The notes under the pieces: generated by a model | Databases searched by the model: none | What the model was told of the DNA's origin: nothing | What the model saw: the letters and a program-made list of their open reading frames with translations, nothing else | DNA from: an uncultured Faecalibacterium sp. | GTDB taxonomy: Bacteria > Bacillota > Clostridia > Oscillospirales > Ruminococcaceae | Assembly (NCBI GenBank): GCA_900765105.1 | Contig: CAAFQM010000034.1 | Location: 1-35,348, forward strand | DNA length: 35,348 bases | Reading direction: 5' to 3' | Position numbers and translations under genes: made by a program | Shown: positions 14,165-22,376 of the stretch, piece by piece | How positions within the stretch are numbered: the first letter of the stretch is position 1 | Layout: every line of letters begins with the position of its first letter

Positions 14165-15114
14165 ACAACGAACCCCCGTATCACAAGCCCGAGCACCAGC
14201 GCCAGAATGCTGGCGGCGTACATCATGCGGTCGGCCCGCAGGATGTCCTGCGGCTCAATGGGGCGCAGGGCATCGCCGATGGTGGGTTTCGGGTAGTATT
14301 CGCCAAAGTAGTAGGCCGGCCCGGCCAGCTGCACGCCCAGCGCACCGGCGCAGGCGCTTTCGGTCTGGGCGCTGTTGGGGCTGGCGTGATTGCGCCGGTC
14401 CCGCCGCCAGATGCGCCACGCGCCTTTGGCATCGTTGCCGGTCAGGGCAGCAGCCGCCGCCCACAGCAGGGCGGCAAGGCGGCTGGGAATGTAGTTTGCC
14501 ATATCGTCCAGCTTTGCCGCCGCCCGGCCGAAGTAGAGATAGGTCTCGTTTTTGTAGCCCACCATGCTGTCCATGGTGTTGACGGCCTTGTAGGTCAGCG
14601 CCAGCGGCGCGCCGCCCAGCAGCATGTACAGCAGCGGCGCAATCACGCCGTCGCTGGCATTCTCGGCCACAGTCTCCACGGCAGCCTTGGTCACGCCCTC
14701 GGCGGTCAGGTTCTCGGTGTCCCGCCCCACGATGCGGCTCACGGCCTTGCGGGCGGCGGGCAGGTCGGGCTTTACCAGCTTGTTGTAAACGTTCCGGCTC
14801 TCCTGCACAAGTCCCTTTGCCGCCAGCGCCTGCCCGCACCAGAACATCTGCACGGCAAGGCCGAGCCAGGGGCTGATTTTTGCCGCCAGAAGGCACACGG
14901 CGCTTGTGAGCAGAAAGGTGCCCACCGGCAGGCAGAAGGCCAGCACCGCCCCGGCCAGCAGTTCGCCCTGCTGCGTTTTCGGGAACCGTGCCCGCAGCGT
15001 TTTTTCCAGTTTGGAGATACACTTGCCCATCAGTACCACCGGGTGCGGCAGCCACGCCGGGTCGCCGAAAACGGCGTCCAGCACAAAGCCGCCCAGTACC
15101 GCCAGTCCGCTCAT
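14161..15114 (-). CDS. cbiB: Adenosylcobinamide-phosphate synthase
   Basis: The product is 317 residues, an integral membrane protein that joins aminopropanol phosphate to adenosylcobyric acid. Family motifs are LDAVFGDPAWLPHPVVLMG at the N-terminus, VGRDTENLTAEGVTKAAVETVAEN in the middle, 'SDGVIAPLLY' and 'NTMDSMVGYKN'. Several hydrophobic helices are visible. The start at 15114 has GGGAG 8 bases upstream, and it overlaps the preceding cobC stop by 4 bases. Confidence 0.95.
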   Translation of the reverse strand: MSGLAVLGGFVLDAVFGDPAWLPHPVVLMGKCISKLEKTLRARFPKTQQGELLAGAVLAFCLPVGTFLLTSAVCLLAAKISPWLGLAVQMFWCGQALAAKGLVQESRNVYNKLVKPDLPAARKAVSRIVGRDTENLTAEGVTKAAVETVAENASDGVIAPLLYMLLGGAPLALTYKAVNTMDSMVGYKNETYLYFGRAAAKLDDMANYIPSRLAALLWAAAAALTGNDAKGAWRIWRRDRRNHASPNSAQTESACAGALGVQLAGPAYYFGEYYPKPTIGDALRPIEPQDILRADRMMYAASILALVLGLVIRGFVV

Positions 15115-15710
15115 ACGTTCGGCTCCCTGGTGTACTGCACGGTCTTTACAAGGTAGAGCACCTGCTTTTCCGCCCAGTCCTTCGCATCCAGCACAAAGCC
15201 GCCGGCGTTGGGGGCGCACCATGCATAATAGTCCCTGTGGGGCACAGCGTACCGCTCCATGGCAGCCATCTGAGTGCCGCCATGCGCCAGAATGACCAGC
15301 CGGTCCTTGCCTTCGGCGAGAGCCTTGTCCACCAGCGCGGAGAAGGTGCGGCAGATGCGGTCGGAAAAGTCCTGCTTGCGTTCGCCGTCCGGGCAGGAGC
15401 TTTCGCAGTTGGCCTGCACCCACGCCTGATACTCGGGGTCCTTTTCCATCTCGATGAAGTTGCGCCCCTCAAAGCTGCCGAAGCACATCTCCTTCAGTCC
15501 GTCCACCGGGATGAGTTTTGCGGTGGGAAACAGGATGCGGGCGGTCTGGCTGGTGCGCTGTAACGTGGAAACATAGACCACGTCCGGGTCGAAATCCGCC
15601 CGGCGCAGCTGCGCCATGCCCTCGGGTGAAAGCGGGATATCGCGCTGACCCTGATAACGCTTCTGGGCGTTATATTCGGTCTGGCCATGGCGCAGAAGAT
15701 AGATCATCAT
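15111..15710 (-). CDS. cobC: Alpha-ribazole phosphatase-like histidine phosphatase
   Basis: The product is 199 residues of the histidine phosphatase superfamily. The catalytic motif LLRHGQTEYN is at the N-terminus, the second conserved Arg sits in STLQRTSQTA, a Glu lies in 'MCFGSFEGRNF', and a late His is in ILAHGGTQ. In cobalamin synthesis CobC removes the 5'-phosphate from alpha-ribazole phosphate or cobalamin phosphate. The assignment rests on the fold plus its place between cobU/cobS and cbiB. Two Met codons open the gene, and I take the first (15710), preceded by AAAGGAG. It overlaps the small CobU-like gene by 4 bases. Confidence 0.88.
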   Translation of the reverse strand: MMIYLLRHGQTEYNAQKRYQGQRDIPLSPEGMAQLRRADFDPDVVYVSTLQRTSQTARILFPTAKLIPVDGLKEMCFGSFEGRNFIEMEKDPEYQAWVQANCESSCPDGERKQDFSDRICRTFSALVDKALAEGKDRLVILAHGGTQMAAMERYAVPHRDYYAWCAPNAGGFVLDAKDWAEKQVLYLVKTVQYTREPNV

Positions 15711-16024
15711 AAAGAGAGTTCTCCTTTCAGAACAGTAGGAATGCCGCAGAACATCTGCACAACGCAGTCTGCCCGCGCGGCCAGCAGGCAGGCAAGGCGG
15801 CCGGCCGCTTCCCGGGCGGCGCGCTCGGCAGCATCCATCGGCACGACACCGCCGCCCACTTCGGTGGCGATGAGGATCTCGTAGCCTTTGGCAAGGCGGT
15901 CGGCCAGTGCGGGCAGGTCGGCGGCGTCGGCCGCCAGTGTCTGCACATCGCAGAGCCGTGTGCCCGGCAGTTTCTGCGCAAAGGTGCGCTTGCCGCTGTA
16001 CAGCGGCCCGGTGATGAAGATCAT
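15707..16024 (-). CDS. Short, degenerate CobU-like protein
   Basis: The product is 105 residues starting MIFITGPLYSGKRTFAQKL. The C-terminus 'ADCVVQMFCGIPTVLKG' closely resembles the end of the full CobU in this operon ('ADRVVRVVCGIPVYYKG'), so it is a shortened paralogue. Two things are missing. The Walker A motif ends GKR rather than GK(S/T), and the segment with the guanylylated His (HRRMR in CobU) is absent. It is therefore unlikely to carry out both CobU reactions. It might bind a nucleotide, support CobU or CobS, or be decaying. Yet its frame is intact and coupled by ATGA to cobS and cobC, which argues for use. Confidence 0.75.
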   Translation of the reverse strand: MIFITGPLYSGKRTFAQKLPGTRLCDVQTLAADAADLPALADRLAKGYEILIATEVGGGVVPMDAAERAAREAAGRLACLLAARADCVVQMFCGIPTVLKGELSL

Positions 16025-16773
16025 AACAGCCCTCCCCCCTGGCAGGCGCACAGCGCCGCCAGCATCCAGAGTTCGGCCTTCTGCAAGAACCATCCGGCAA
16101 GGTCGCCGGTGATGCCGCCGAACTGCGCATTGCTTACTTTATGGTAGCGCCACAGCACCGCCAGCGCCGCCAGCACCAGCGCCCAACCGCCAAGGCAGAC
16201 CATGCCGACGCACAGCGCCGATGCCAGCATGGCCAGCACCCGGCGCACAGCGTCCTTGTCTGCCGATGAGGCGAAGGTGTGGGCAAGGCCGGTGTTCTTT
16301 GCCATGGGGAAGGCCGCCACCGCGTAGCCGGACAGCGCCCGTTCCAGCACCAGCGCCAGCGTCCACAGAAGGCCGGTGCGCGGGGTGAACTCCACGCAGG
16401 CGCACAGAGCAAAAGCCGCTGCAAAGTAGCTGCACAGCCGGATGACCGCAAACGCACCGCAGTGGGGGTCTTTCAAGATCTCCAGCTTTTTTTCCCGGTC
16501 GCCGTAGCTGGAAAGGGCGTCGCAGGTGTCGGCGTAGCCGTCCAGATGGATGCCGCCGGTCACCCACACGGGCAGCAGGCAGAAGCCCGCCGCCTTTGCC
16601 ATGGCGGGCAGGGGCAGCGCCCCGCACAGGCACCACAGTGCTCCGATGACCACCCCGATGAGCGGGAAGGCGCACAAAGCGTAGCGCATATTTTTTGCAT
16701 TCCACTCAAACTGCGGTACCGGCACTGCCGAAAACATGGCAAAGGCTACCGCGATGGTCTGCAGTACGATCAT
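16021..16773 (-). CDS. cobS: Adenosylcobinamide-GDP ribazoletransferase (cobalamin synthase)
   Basis: The product is 250 residues, a polytopic membrane enzyme that condenses adenosylcobinamide-GDP with alpha-ribazole (phosphate). The signature GGIHLDGYADTCDAL (metal-binding Asp residues) is near residue 75, and the N-terminal 'FAMFSAVPVP' is the usual opening. Length is typical. It overlaps cobU by 4 bases upstream and the small CobU-like gene by 4 bases downstream. Confidence 0.95.
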   Translation of the reverse strand: MIVLQTIAVAFAMFSAVPVPQFEWNAKNMRYALCAFPLIGVVIGALWCLCGALPLPAMAKAAGFCLLPVWVTGGIHLDGYADTCDALSSYGDREKKLEILKDPHCGAFAVIRLCSYFAAAFALCACVEFTPRTGLLWTLALVLERALSGYAVAAFPMAKNTGLAHTFASSADKDAVRRVLAMLASALCVGMVCLGGWALVLAALAVLWRYHKVSNAQFGGITGDLAGWFLQKAELWMLAALCACQGGGLL

Positions 16774-17291
16774 TTTTCCACTCCTTTATAATACACCGGG
16801 ATGCCGCACACCACCCGCACCACACGGTCGGCGCGGGCGGCAAAGGCATTGTTCACCCGGGCCAGCGCCAGCAGATAGCGTTCCGTGTCCCCGGCATAGT
16901 CGGCTCCGCCACTGAACACCTCGTTGGACACGACGATCAGGTTTTCGCACTGGGCGGCAAGGCTGTCCAGCCCGGCGAGGATGGCTCCGGCGGCATTCTC
17001 TCCCGCTCCGGCGGGGTCGTACAGCTCGTTGGCGGTCAGGTTGCCCAGGTCTTCCAGCAGCGCCGTGCCCCGGGCGGGCAGGCGCACTGCGTCCAGATGC
17101 AGGGGGCACTCCACGGTTTTAAACCGCTTTTCCGCCCGCATCCTGCGGTGCTTTTCCACCCGGGCAGCGCACTCGGCGTCCCACACCTGCATGGTGGCCA
17201 AATAAAAGCGTGGGCCGGTGGTCTGCAGCACAAGGCTCTCGGCGTATTCGCTCTTGCCGCTGGCCGCGCCGCCCAACACCAGCGTCAGCAT
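16770..17291 (-). CDS. cobU: Adenosylcobinamide kinase / adenosylcobinamide-phosphate guanylyltransferase
   Basis: The product is 173 residues, normal for CobU. Walker A GGAASGKS lies at residues 7-14. His48 in EKHRRMR matches the guanylylated histidine. 'LLEDLGNLTANELY' contains the Asp of the second nucleotide motif, and 'VVSNEVFSGG' is the late conserved block. It phosphorylates adenosylcobinamide and transfers GMP to it. The ATG at 17291 overlaps the cobT stop by 7 bases. Confidence 0.95.
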   Translation of the reverse strand: MLTLVLGGAASGKSEYAESLVLQTTGPRFYLATMQVWDAECAARVEKHRRMRAEKRFKTVECPLHLDAVRLPARGTALLEDLGNLTANELYDPAGAGENAAGAILAGLDSLAAQCENLIVVSNEVFSGGADYAGDTERYLLALARVNNAFAARADRVVRVVCGIPVYYKGVEK

Positions 17292-18349
17292 TGGGGAGTA
17301 TACGGCGCAATGCCGCCCTCCGCAAAGGAGTAGCATCCGCTGTACACGGCCAGCGCCATATCCCACAGCGGGATGGACGCCACCGCGCCGGTGCCCTCGC
17401 CCAGATGCAGCCCCGCCGTGATGAGGGGCGCTTTGCCCAGTGCTTCCAGCACAAGGCGGGCGGCAGGCTCGGCGGAACAGTGGCTTGCAAACACGGCCTT
17501 TTCCGCCGCCGGGCACAGCCGCACCGCACACAGCGCCGCCACCCCGCTGATGAACCCGTCCATCAGCACCGGCACCCCGGCCAGCGCCCCGCCGAGGAAC
17601 AGCCCGCACAGCCCGGCAATGTCGAACCCGCCCAGCTTTGCGAGCGCATCCAGCGGGTCATTTGCGTCCGGCGCATTGCACTGAATGCCCCGGCGGATGG
17701 CGTCCACCTTGCGGGCCAGTCCTTCGTCCGAAAGGCCGGCACCACGCCCGGTCATCCGCTCCACCGGCTGGCCCAGCAGCACGCTGGCCACTGCGCTGGA
17801 GGTGGTGGTGTTGCCGATGCCCATCTCGCCGGTGGCAATCAGACGGTAGCCGTCCGCCGCCAGCTCCCGGGCAAGGTTAATACCCTTGCCGATGGCTTCC
17901 ACCGCCTGCTCCCGGCGCATGGCCGGGCCGAGGGTGAAGTCCGCCGTTCCGGCGGCAATGCGACAGTCCCGTACGCCGGGCACCGGCTCTCCGGCCATGC
18001 CCATGTCTACGGGCAGCACCTCGCAGTGTGCCGCCTGCGCCATCCGGCACACACTGGTGCGCCACTGGGCAAGGTTCTCGGCCACGGCGCGGGTCACTTC
18101 CTGCCCGGTCTGGCTCACGCCCTGCGCCACTACGCCGTTGTCGGCGCAGAGCACCGCCGCCACACGGCGGGAAAAATCAAGGTCAGCGCTGCCGGTCAGG
18201 GCAGCGGCGTCCTCCAGCATCGTTTCCAGTGTGCCCAGCCCGCCCAAGGGCTTCGCAAGGGCAGCCCAGTGGGCGTGCGCCGCCGCGCGGGCGGCTTCGT
18301 CCGGCGGGGTGATGCCGGAAAGCAAAGTTTTCAGTTCCGTTTCAGTCAT
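17285..18349 (-). CDS. cobT: Nicotinate-nucleotide:dimethylbenzimidazole phosphoribosyltransferase
   Basis: The product is 354 residues. It activates the lower-ligand base to alpha-ribazole phosphate. Motifs are AKPLGGLGTLE at the N-terminus, 'CADNGVVAQGVSQTG', TGEMGIGNTTTSSAV, and the catalytic Glu in GLHLGEGTGAVAS near the C-terminus. I start it at 18349 (MTETELK) because an earlier Met would extend 15 residues into cbiA with no family support. It still overlaps the cbiA stop by 8 bases. Confidence 0.95.
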   Translation of the reverse strand: MTETELKTLLSGITPPDEAARAAAHAHWAALAKPLGGLGTLETMLEDAAALTGSADLDFSRRVAAVLCADNGVVAQGVSQTGQEVTRAVAENLAQWRTSVCRMAQAAHCEVLPVDMGMAGEPVPGVRDCRIAAGTADFTLGPAMRREQAVEAIGKGINLARELAADGYRLIATGEMGIGNTTTSSAVASVLLGQPVERMTGRGAGLSDEGLARKVDAIRRGIQCNAPDANDPLDALAKLGGFDIAGLCGLFLGGALAGVPVLMDGFISGVAALCAVRLCPAAEKAVFASHCSAEPAARLVLEALGKAPLITAGLHLGEGTGAVASIPLWDMALAVYSGCYSFAEGGIAPYTPQC

Positions 18350-19697
18350 CTGTGTTTCTCTTTTTTCGTTGATAGTACATCGCGCCGCCCACAAAGCGGC
18401 GGGGCAGGGGTGTGCCCGCCCAGTATAGATGGGGGAAGCCCGCGTACAGGTTCATGGAGGCAAAGCCACCCTCCCACTGTGTTTTCTCACTTTTCCACAC
18501 GGTAAAGTCCGTGCCGTTGGCCGTGGAATCCCAGTGGTGGAATTCGTGGATGGGCAGATGCTCCCCGGCGTGGAACAACAGGCTGTCGGCCTTGGCGGTC
18601 ATGTCGGCGTAGCCGAACCGCACGAGCCGGCCTTTTTTCATGCCGCCGCCGGGCAGAACGCCCGCCATGGGCCAGCAGCTGCCGTCTGTATCTTCAAGGC
18701 TTTGCCCGAGGTACAGAAAACCGCCGCACTCGGCCACCGTGGGCAGGCCGCCGTTCACGGCGTCCCGGATGGCGGTGCGCATGGCCTCGTTTTCGCTCAG
18801 CTGCCGGGCATACAGCTCCGGGTAGCCGCCGGGCAGATACAGTCCGCAGACGTTTTCCGGCAGGGCAGTGTCGTGCACCGGACTGAAGAACACCAGCTCC
18901 GCCCCGGCAGTGCGCAGAGCGTCCAGCGTTTCGGCATAGGTAAAGCAGAACGCTTCATCCTGCGCCACGGCGATGCGGACGGCTGTGTTTTCCTCTGCGG
19001 AAAACAGCTGCGCAGCAGCCGGTTCCGGCCGGTCGGTCAGCTCAGCCAGCTTTGCCCAGTCCAGCACAAGGCTGTCGACTAAAAGGCCGATCTTCTGCTG
19101 CAGGTCGGCGATCTCCCCGGCGGTTTTCAGGCCGAGGTGGCGGCTCTCCACCGCCGCCTGCGGCAGGTGGGGCAGATAGCCCAGCACCGGCAGGCCGGTC
19201 TCGGTTTCCAGCAAAGGGCTGAGCATCTTGTACAGCTTTTCGGAGCAGTCGTTGAGCAGAATGCCCGCGATATGGCTCTCGGCCCTGAAATGCACAAGAC
19301 CCTGAATTTCTGCCGCCAGCGTGACGCTGGCTCCCTTTGGCTGTACCACCAGCAAAACGGGCAGGTCAAGCGTGTCGGCCAGTTCCCACGCGCTGGCACG
19401 GGTTGTCAGACCCTGCCCGTCATAAAAGCCCATGGCACCCTCGCACACAGCCGCGCCGTGCCCGGCGGCATAGTGGGCGTACAGGTCGGATACCATGCCG
19501 GGACCGGACAAAAACAGGTCCAGATTGTGACTGTCCACCCCCAGCACCGAGCGGTGGAACATGGGGTCGATGTAGTCCGGCCCGGATTTGAAGGCGCAGG
19601 GGGCCGCCCCGCGCTGCTTCAGCGCCGCCAGTACGGCACAGGTCACGGTGGTCTTGCCGCTGCCGGAGCGGGGCGCGGCGATGAGAAATTGCATCAT
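18342..19697 (-). CDS. cbiA: Cobyrinate a,c-diamide synthase
   Basis: The product is 451 residues. It amidates the a and c carboxylates of cobyrinate with glutamine and ATP. The N-terminal P-loop is IAAPRSGSGKTT and 'FKSGPDYIDPMFH' is the family signature. The C-terminal amidotransferase domain has LYLPGGYPELYA and the nucleophile in VAECGGFLYL. The first of two Met codons (19697) overlaps the cbiET stop as ATGA. It lies upstream of cobT. Confidence 0.96.
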   Translation of the reverse strand: MMQFLIAAPRSGSGKTTVTCAVLAALKQRGAAPCAFKSGPDYIDPMFHRSVLGVDSHNLDLFLSGPGMVSDLYAHYAAGHGAAVCEGAMGFYDGQGLTTRASAWELADTLDLPVLLVVQPKGASVTLAAEIQGLVHFRAESHIAGILLNDCSEKLYKMLSPLLETETGLPVLGYLPHLPQAAVESRHLGLKTAGEIADLQQKIGLLVDSLVLDWAKLAELTDRPEPAAAQLFSAEENTAVRIAVAQDEAFCFTYAETLDALRTAGAELVFFSPVHDTALPENVCGLYLPGGYPELYARQLSENEAMRTAIRDAVNGGLPTVAECGGFLYLGQSLEDTDGSCWPMAGVLPGGGMKKGRLVRFGYADMTAKADSLLFHAGEHLPIHEFHHWDSTANGTDFTVWKSEKTQWEGGFASMNLYAGFPHLYWAGTPLPRRFVGGAMYYQRKKRNTDD

Positions 19698-20890
19698 GGT
19701 TTTATACCCGTAATGAGAAAAATGGGGTTGTTGGCCGTCAGCAGATGCAGCCGCCCGGCGGGCCTTGTGCGGCTGACGGACACCTGCGTCACCTCGGCGG
19801 TCCAGCCCCGGGTGGTCAGCGCAGCCACGGCAGAGCTGAGGGTCTCCAGTGCAATGGCGGAGATGCACACCCGGGCGGCAGGATTTTTGCCGGAAACGGC
19901 ATCCAGCACGCCTTCCATGCCGCCCTTTGTCCCGCCGATGAACACGGCGTCCGGGGCGGGCAGGCCGGCCAGCGCTTCCGGCGCTCTGCCCTCGGTGAGG
20001 GTCAGATTGTACGCCCGGAACTTTTCGCGGTTTTTGCGGATGAGCGCGCAGGCGTCCGGTTCGCACTCCACCGCATACACCTGCCCCAGCGGGGCGGCAA
20101 GCGCCAATTCCACGCTGACACTGCCGGTGCCCGCGCCCACATCCCACAGGGTGTCGGCGGGTTTTACGCCCAGCTTTGCCAGCGCAGCGGCCCGCACCTC
20201 CTGCTTGGTCATGGGCACCTCGCCCCGGAGGAAGCTTTCGTCCGGCAGACCCGGCGTGCGGAACTGCGGCAGATCGAAATTTTCCACTAAAAGCACGCTG
20301 AGCGGTGCAAAGCTCCGGCCGGAAAGCTCGGCGGCAGAGCCGTAGCGGATGGCTTCGGTTTCTGTGCCGAGGTCCTCGCCCACGGTGGCGTGGGCGTTGC
20401 CCAGCCCGGCGTCCGAAAGCCGGCGGCACAGCGAAGCGGGCGTTTCGGCTCCGCCGGTCAGGAAAAACACGGCCTTGTGCGTCATGCACAGCCCCACCGG
20501 ATCGCAGCTGCAGCCGTGGGCGGAAGCCAGTTTCCAGTCCTGCCAGGGGCGGCCCAGCGCCGCCGAGAGCAGCTGGATGCTGGAAACGCCGGGGTACACC
20601 CGTGCCGGGATGCCCAGCGCCCGCAGCGGGGTGAGCAGCCCGGACGCGCCGGAATAAAACCCGGTGTCACCGCTGTAGAGCACGGCAGCATCCTGCCCGG
20701 GGTGCTGCGCCAGCGTGTCGAGAATTTCTTCGGGCTTATAAAGGGCAAAGCGCTGTGCGGCGCACTCGGCGGGCAGACCCGCCAGCAGCCGCTTTGCGCC
20801 GAACACCAGCCCCGCGCTGCGGACTCTGTCCTGCGCCTGTGCGGACAGAGTCTTCCAGCTGCCGCTGCCCATGCCGATCAATGTGACCAT
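19694..20890 (-). CDS. cbiET: Fused cobalt-precorrin-7 methyltransferase / decarboxylating methyltransferase (CbiE-CbiT)
   Basis: The product is 398 residues. The N-terminal half (about 1-200) is a CbiE tetrapyrrole methylase (MVTLIGMGSGSWKTLS; 'VLYSGDTGFYSGASGLL'). The C-terminal half is a class I SAM methyltransferase, CbiT, with the SAM loop VGAGTGSVSVELA. Together they methylate C5 and C15 and decarboxylate the C12 acetate. The same fusion is known as CobL in aerobic pathways and occurs in many Firmicutes. It overlaps cbiJ by 13 bases. Confidence 0.95.
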   Translation of the reverse strand: MVTLIGMGSGSWKTLSAQAQDRVRSAGLVFGAKRLLAGLPAECAAQRFALYKPEEILDTLAQHPGQDAAVLYSGDTGFYSGASGLLTPLRALGIPARVYPGVSSIQLLSAALGRPWQDWKLASAHGCSCDPVGLCMTHKAVFFLTGGAETPASLCRRLSDAGLGNAHATVGEDLGTETEAIRYGSAAELSGRSFAPLSVLLVENFDLPQFRTPGLPDESFLRGEVPMTKQEVRAAALAKLGVKPADTLWDVGAGTGSVSVELALAAPLGQVYAVECEPDACALIRKNREKFRAYNLTLTEGRAPEALAGLPAPDAVFIGGTKGGMEGVLDAVSGKNPAARVCISAIALETLSSAVAALTTRGWTAEVTQVSVSRTRPAGRLHLLTANNPIFLITGIKP

Positions 20891-21624
20891 TGCAATTTCT
20901 CCTGACAGTATGTGAACAATGCTTCTTCGGTCTCGCCGGTCTCCGGCGGACGGCGCAGCACCACCAGCTGAGCACCGGCCGTTTGTGCGGCCTGCACCTT
21001 TTCGGCAAAGCCCCCGGCTGCGCCGCCGTCCTTTGTGACAAGGTAGTGGATAGAGAACTGCTCCATGAGGGCGATGTTCAACCCGAGGCTGAACGGCCCC
21101 TGCATGGCGATGATGTTCCGGTGGGGGATGTGCGCCGCTTCGCAGGCGGCGATGCCCTCCGGCGTGGGCAGAACCCGGGGGTAAAGCCGGGCGGGGTCAA
21201 GGCCGGCAAAAACGGCCAGCTCCTTGGCACCGGTGGCCAGCAGGATATTGCCCTCGGTACCGGCCAGATATCCGGCGGCCTGTGCAGCCGTTTCAAACAC
21301 GGCGCAGCCCTCCGGCAGGGGGCTTTGCGCCCGCAGCAGGCGGCGGTATTCCACGCCCGCCTGTGCCGCTGCGGCGCGGATGTTCTTTGTGGCGTCCACC
21401 GCGTAAGGGTGGGTGGCGTCGATGCACAGGTCTGCTCCCGTCAGCAGCGCCGCCATGGCGTCCGGCTCCAGCCGCCCGGCGTGCACGGTGATGCCCGCCA
21501 TCTCGCCCTGTTCCTCGGCACCCAGCGGGGTCGCCACGCAGACGATCACCTCAGCACCCAGCCCGGCCAGCCGCCGGGAAAAGCGGCGTCCCTCGGTGGT
21601 GCCGCTGAACACGACCGCCTTCAT
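20878..21624 (-). CDS. cbiJ: Cobalt-precorrin-6A reductase
   Basis: The product is 248 residues of the CbiJ/CobK family. It reduces the macrocycle of cobalt-precorrin-6A using a nicotinamide cofactor. It opens MKAVVFSGTTEGRRFSRRL (nucleotide-binding turn). 'CIDATHPYAVDATKNIRAAA' and 'HYLVTKDGGAAGGFAEKVQAA' are the family hallmarks. The start at 21624 overlaps the cbiH stop as ATGA. Confidence 0.94.
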   Translation of the reverse strand: MKAVVFSGTTEGRRFSRRLAGLGAEVIVCVATPLGAEEQGEMAGITVHAGRLEPDAMAALLTGADLCIDATHPYAVDATKNIRAAAAQAGVEYRRLLRAQSPLPEGCAVFETAAQAAGYLAGTEGNILLATGAKELAVFAGLDPARLYPRVLPTPEGIAACEAAHIPHRNIIAMQGPFSLGLNIALMEQFSIHYLVTKDGGAAGGFAEKVQAAQTAGAQLVVLRRPPETGETEEALFTYCQEKLQWSH

Positions 21625-22376
21625 CGGCGGTACCCCCGGGGCGTGACCATCCACCCGGCAACGGCCTTGGTGTTGCTGTTGCCGATGTAAACGGTGGTGA
21701 ACATATCCACCGGCGTGGTCTCCAGCTCGGCAAGGGTCAGCACGTTGCTGCTCTGCCCCTCCCGGCCGATGTTGCGCACAAGGCCGCAGACGGTCTCCGG
21801 CTTTGCGCCGTTTGTCAGCAGGATCTTCACGGCCTTCTGCAGATAGTCGGGCCGCCCCTTGGAAGAGGGGTTGTACAGTGCGATGCAGAAGTCGCCCATT
21901 GCCGCGCAGGCCAGCCGCTTTTCGATCGCTTCCCACGGGGTGAGCCGGTCGGACAGGGAGATCACGCAGAAATCATGCGCCAGCGGCGCACCCAGAATGG
22001 CTCCGCCGCTGAGGGCTGCGGTCAGGCCGGGTACGATCTCCACTTCCACGTCCGGGTAATCCGCTGCCAGTTCCAAAAGCGGGCTTGCCATGCCGTAAAC
22101 GCCCGCGTCGCCGCTGCACACCAGTGCCACCCGCTTGCCGGTGCTGGCCTTTTCCAGCGCCCAGCGGCAGCGGTCGATCTCCTGCGTCATGCCGGTGGCA
22201 TAGTATTCCTCACAGGGAAACTCATCTTTAATAAGGTCGATGTAGATCCTGTAGCCGCAGATGGCATCCACGCTTTCCAACGTGTTCTGTGCTTCCTGCG
22301 TCATATAATAAGGGTCGCCGGGGCCAAGACCCACCACATAAACGATCTGTTCGGGCTGGTCAAAATCAAATTCCAT
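21621..22376 (-). CDS. cbiH: Cobalt-precorrin-3 C17-methyltransferase
   Basis: The product is 251 residues from the Met at 22376 (MEFDFDQPEQIVYVVGLGPGD). It methylates C17 with ring contraction. Tetrapyrrole methylase motifs are VVGLGPGDPYYMT, 'LVCSGDAGVYGMASPLLE' and 'EIVPGLTAALSGGAILGAPLAHDF'. No ferredoxin-like C-terminal extension (as in CbiH60) is present. The start overlaps the cbiG end by 11 bases. The ribosome site is distant, so it probably relies on coupling. Confidence 0.94.
   Translation of the reverse strand: MEFDFDQPEQIVYVVGLGPGDPYYMTQEAQNTLESVDAICGYRIYIDLIKDEFPCEEYYATGMTQEIDRCRWALEKASTGKRVALVCSGDAGVYGMASPLLELAADYPDVEVEIVPGLTAALSGGAILGAPLAHDFCVISLSDRLTPWEAIEKRLACAAMGDFCIALYNPSSKGRPDYLQKAVKILLTNGAKPETVCGLVRNIGREGQSSNVLTLAELETTPVDMFTTVYIGNSNTKAVAGWMVTPRGYRR

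Noticed and set aside
16027..16093. Upstream start for the CobU-like gene at 16093
   Set aside because: It would add 23 residues overlapping cobS with no homology. The Met at 16024 gives the P-loop at the normal position and an ATGA overlap.
19137..20345. Plus-strand frame of about 400 residues opposite cbiA and cbiET
   Set aside because: It spans two real genes on the other strand, with no ribosome site and no motif.
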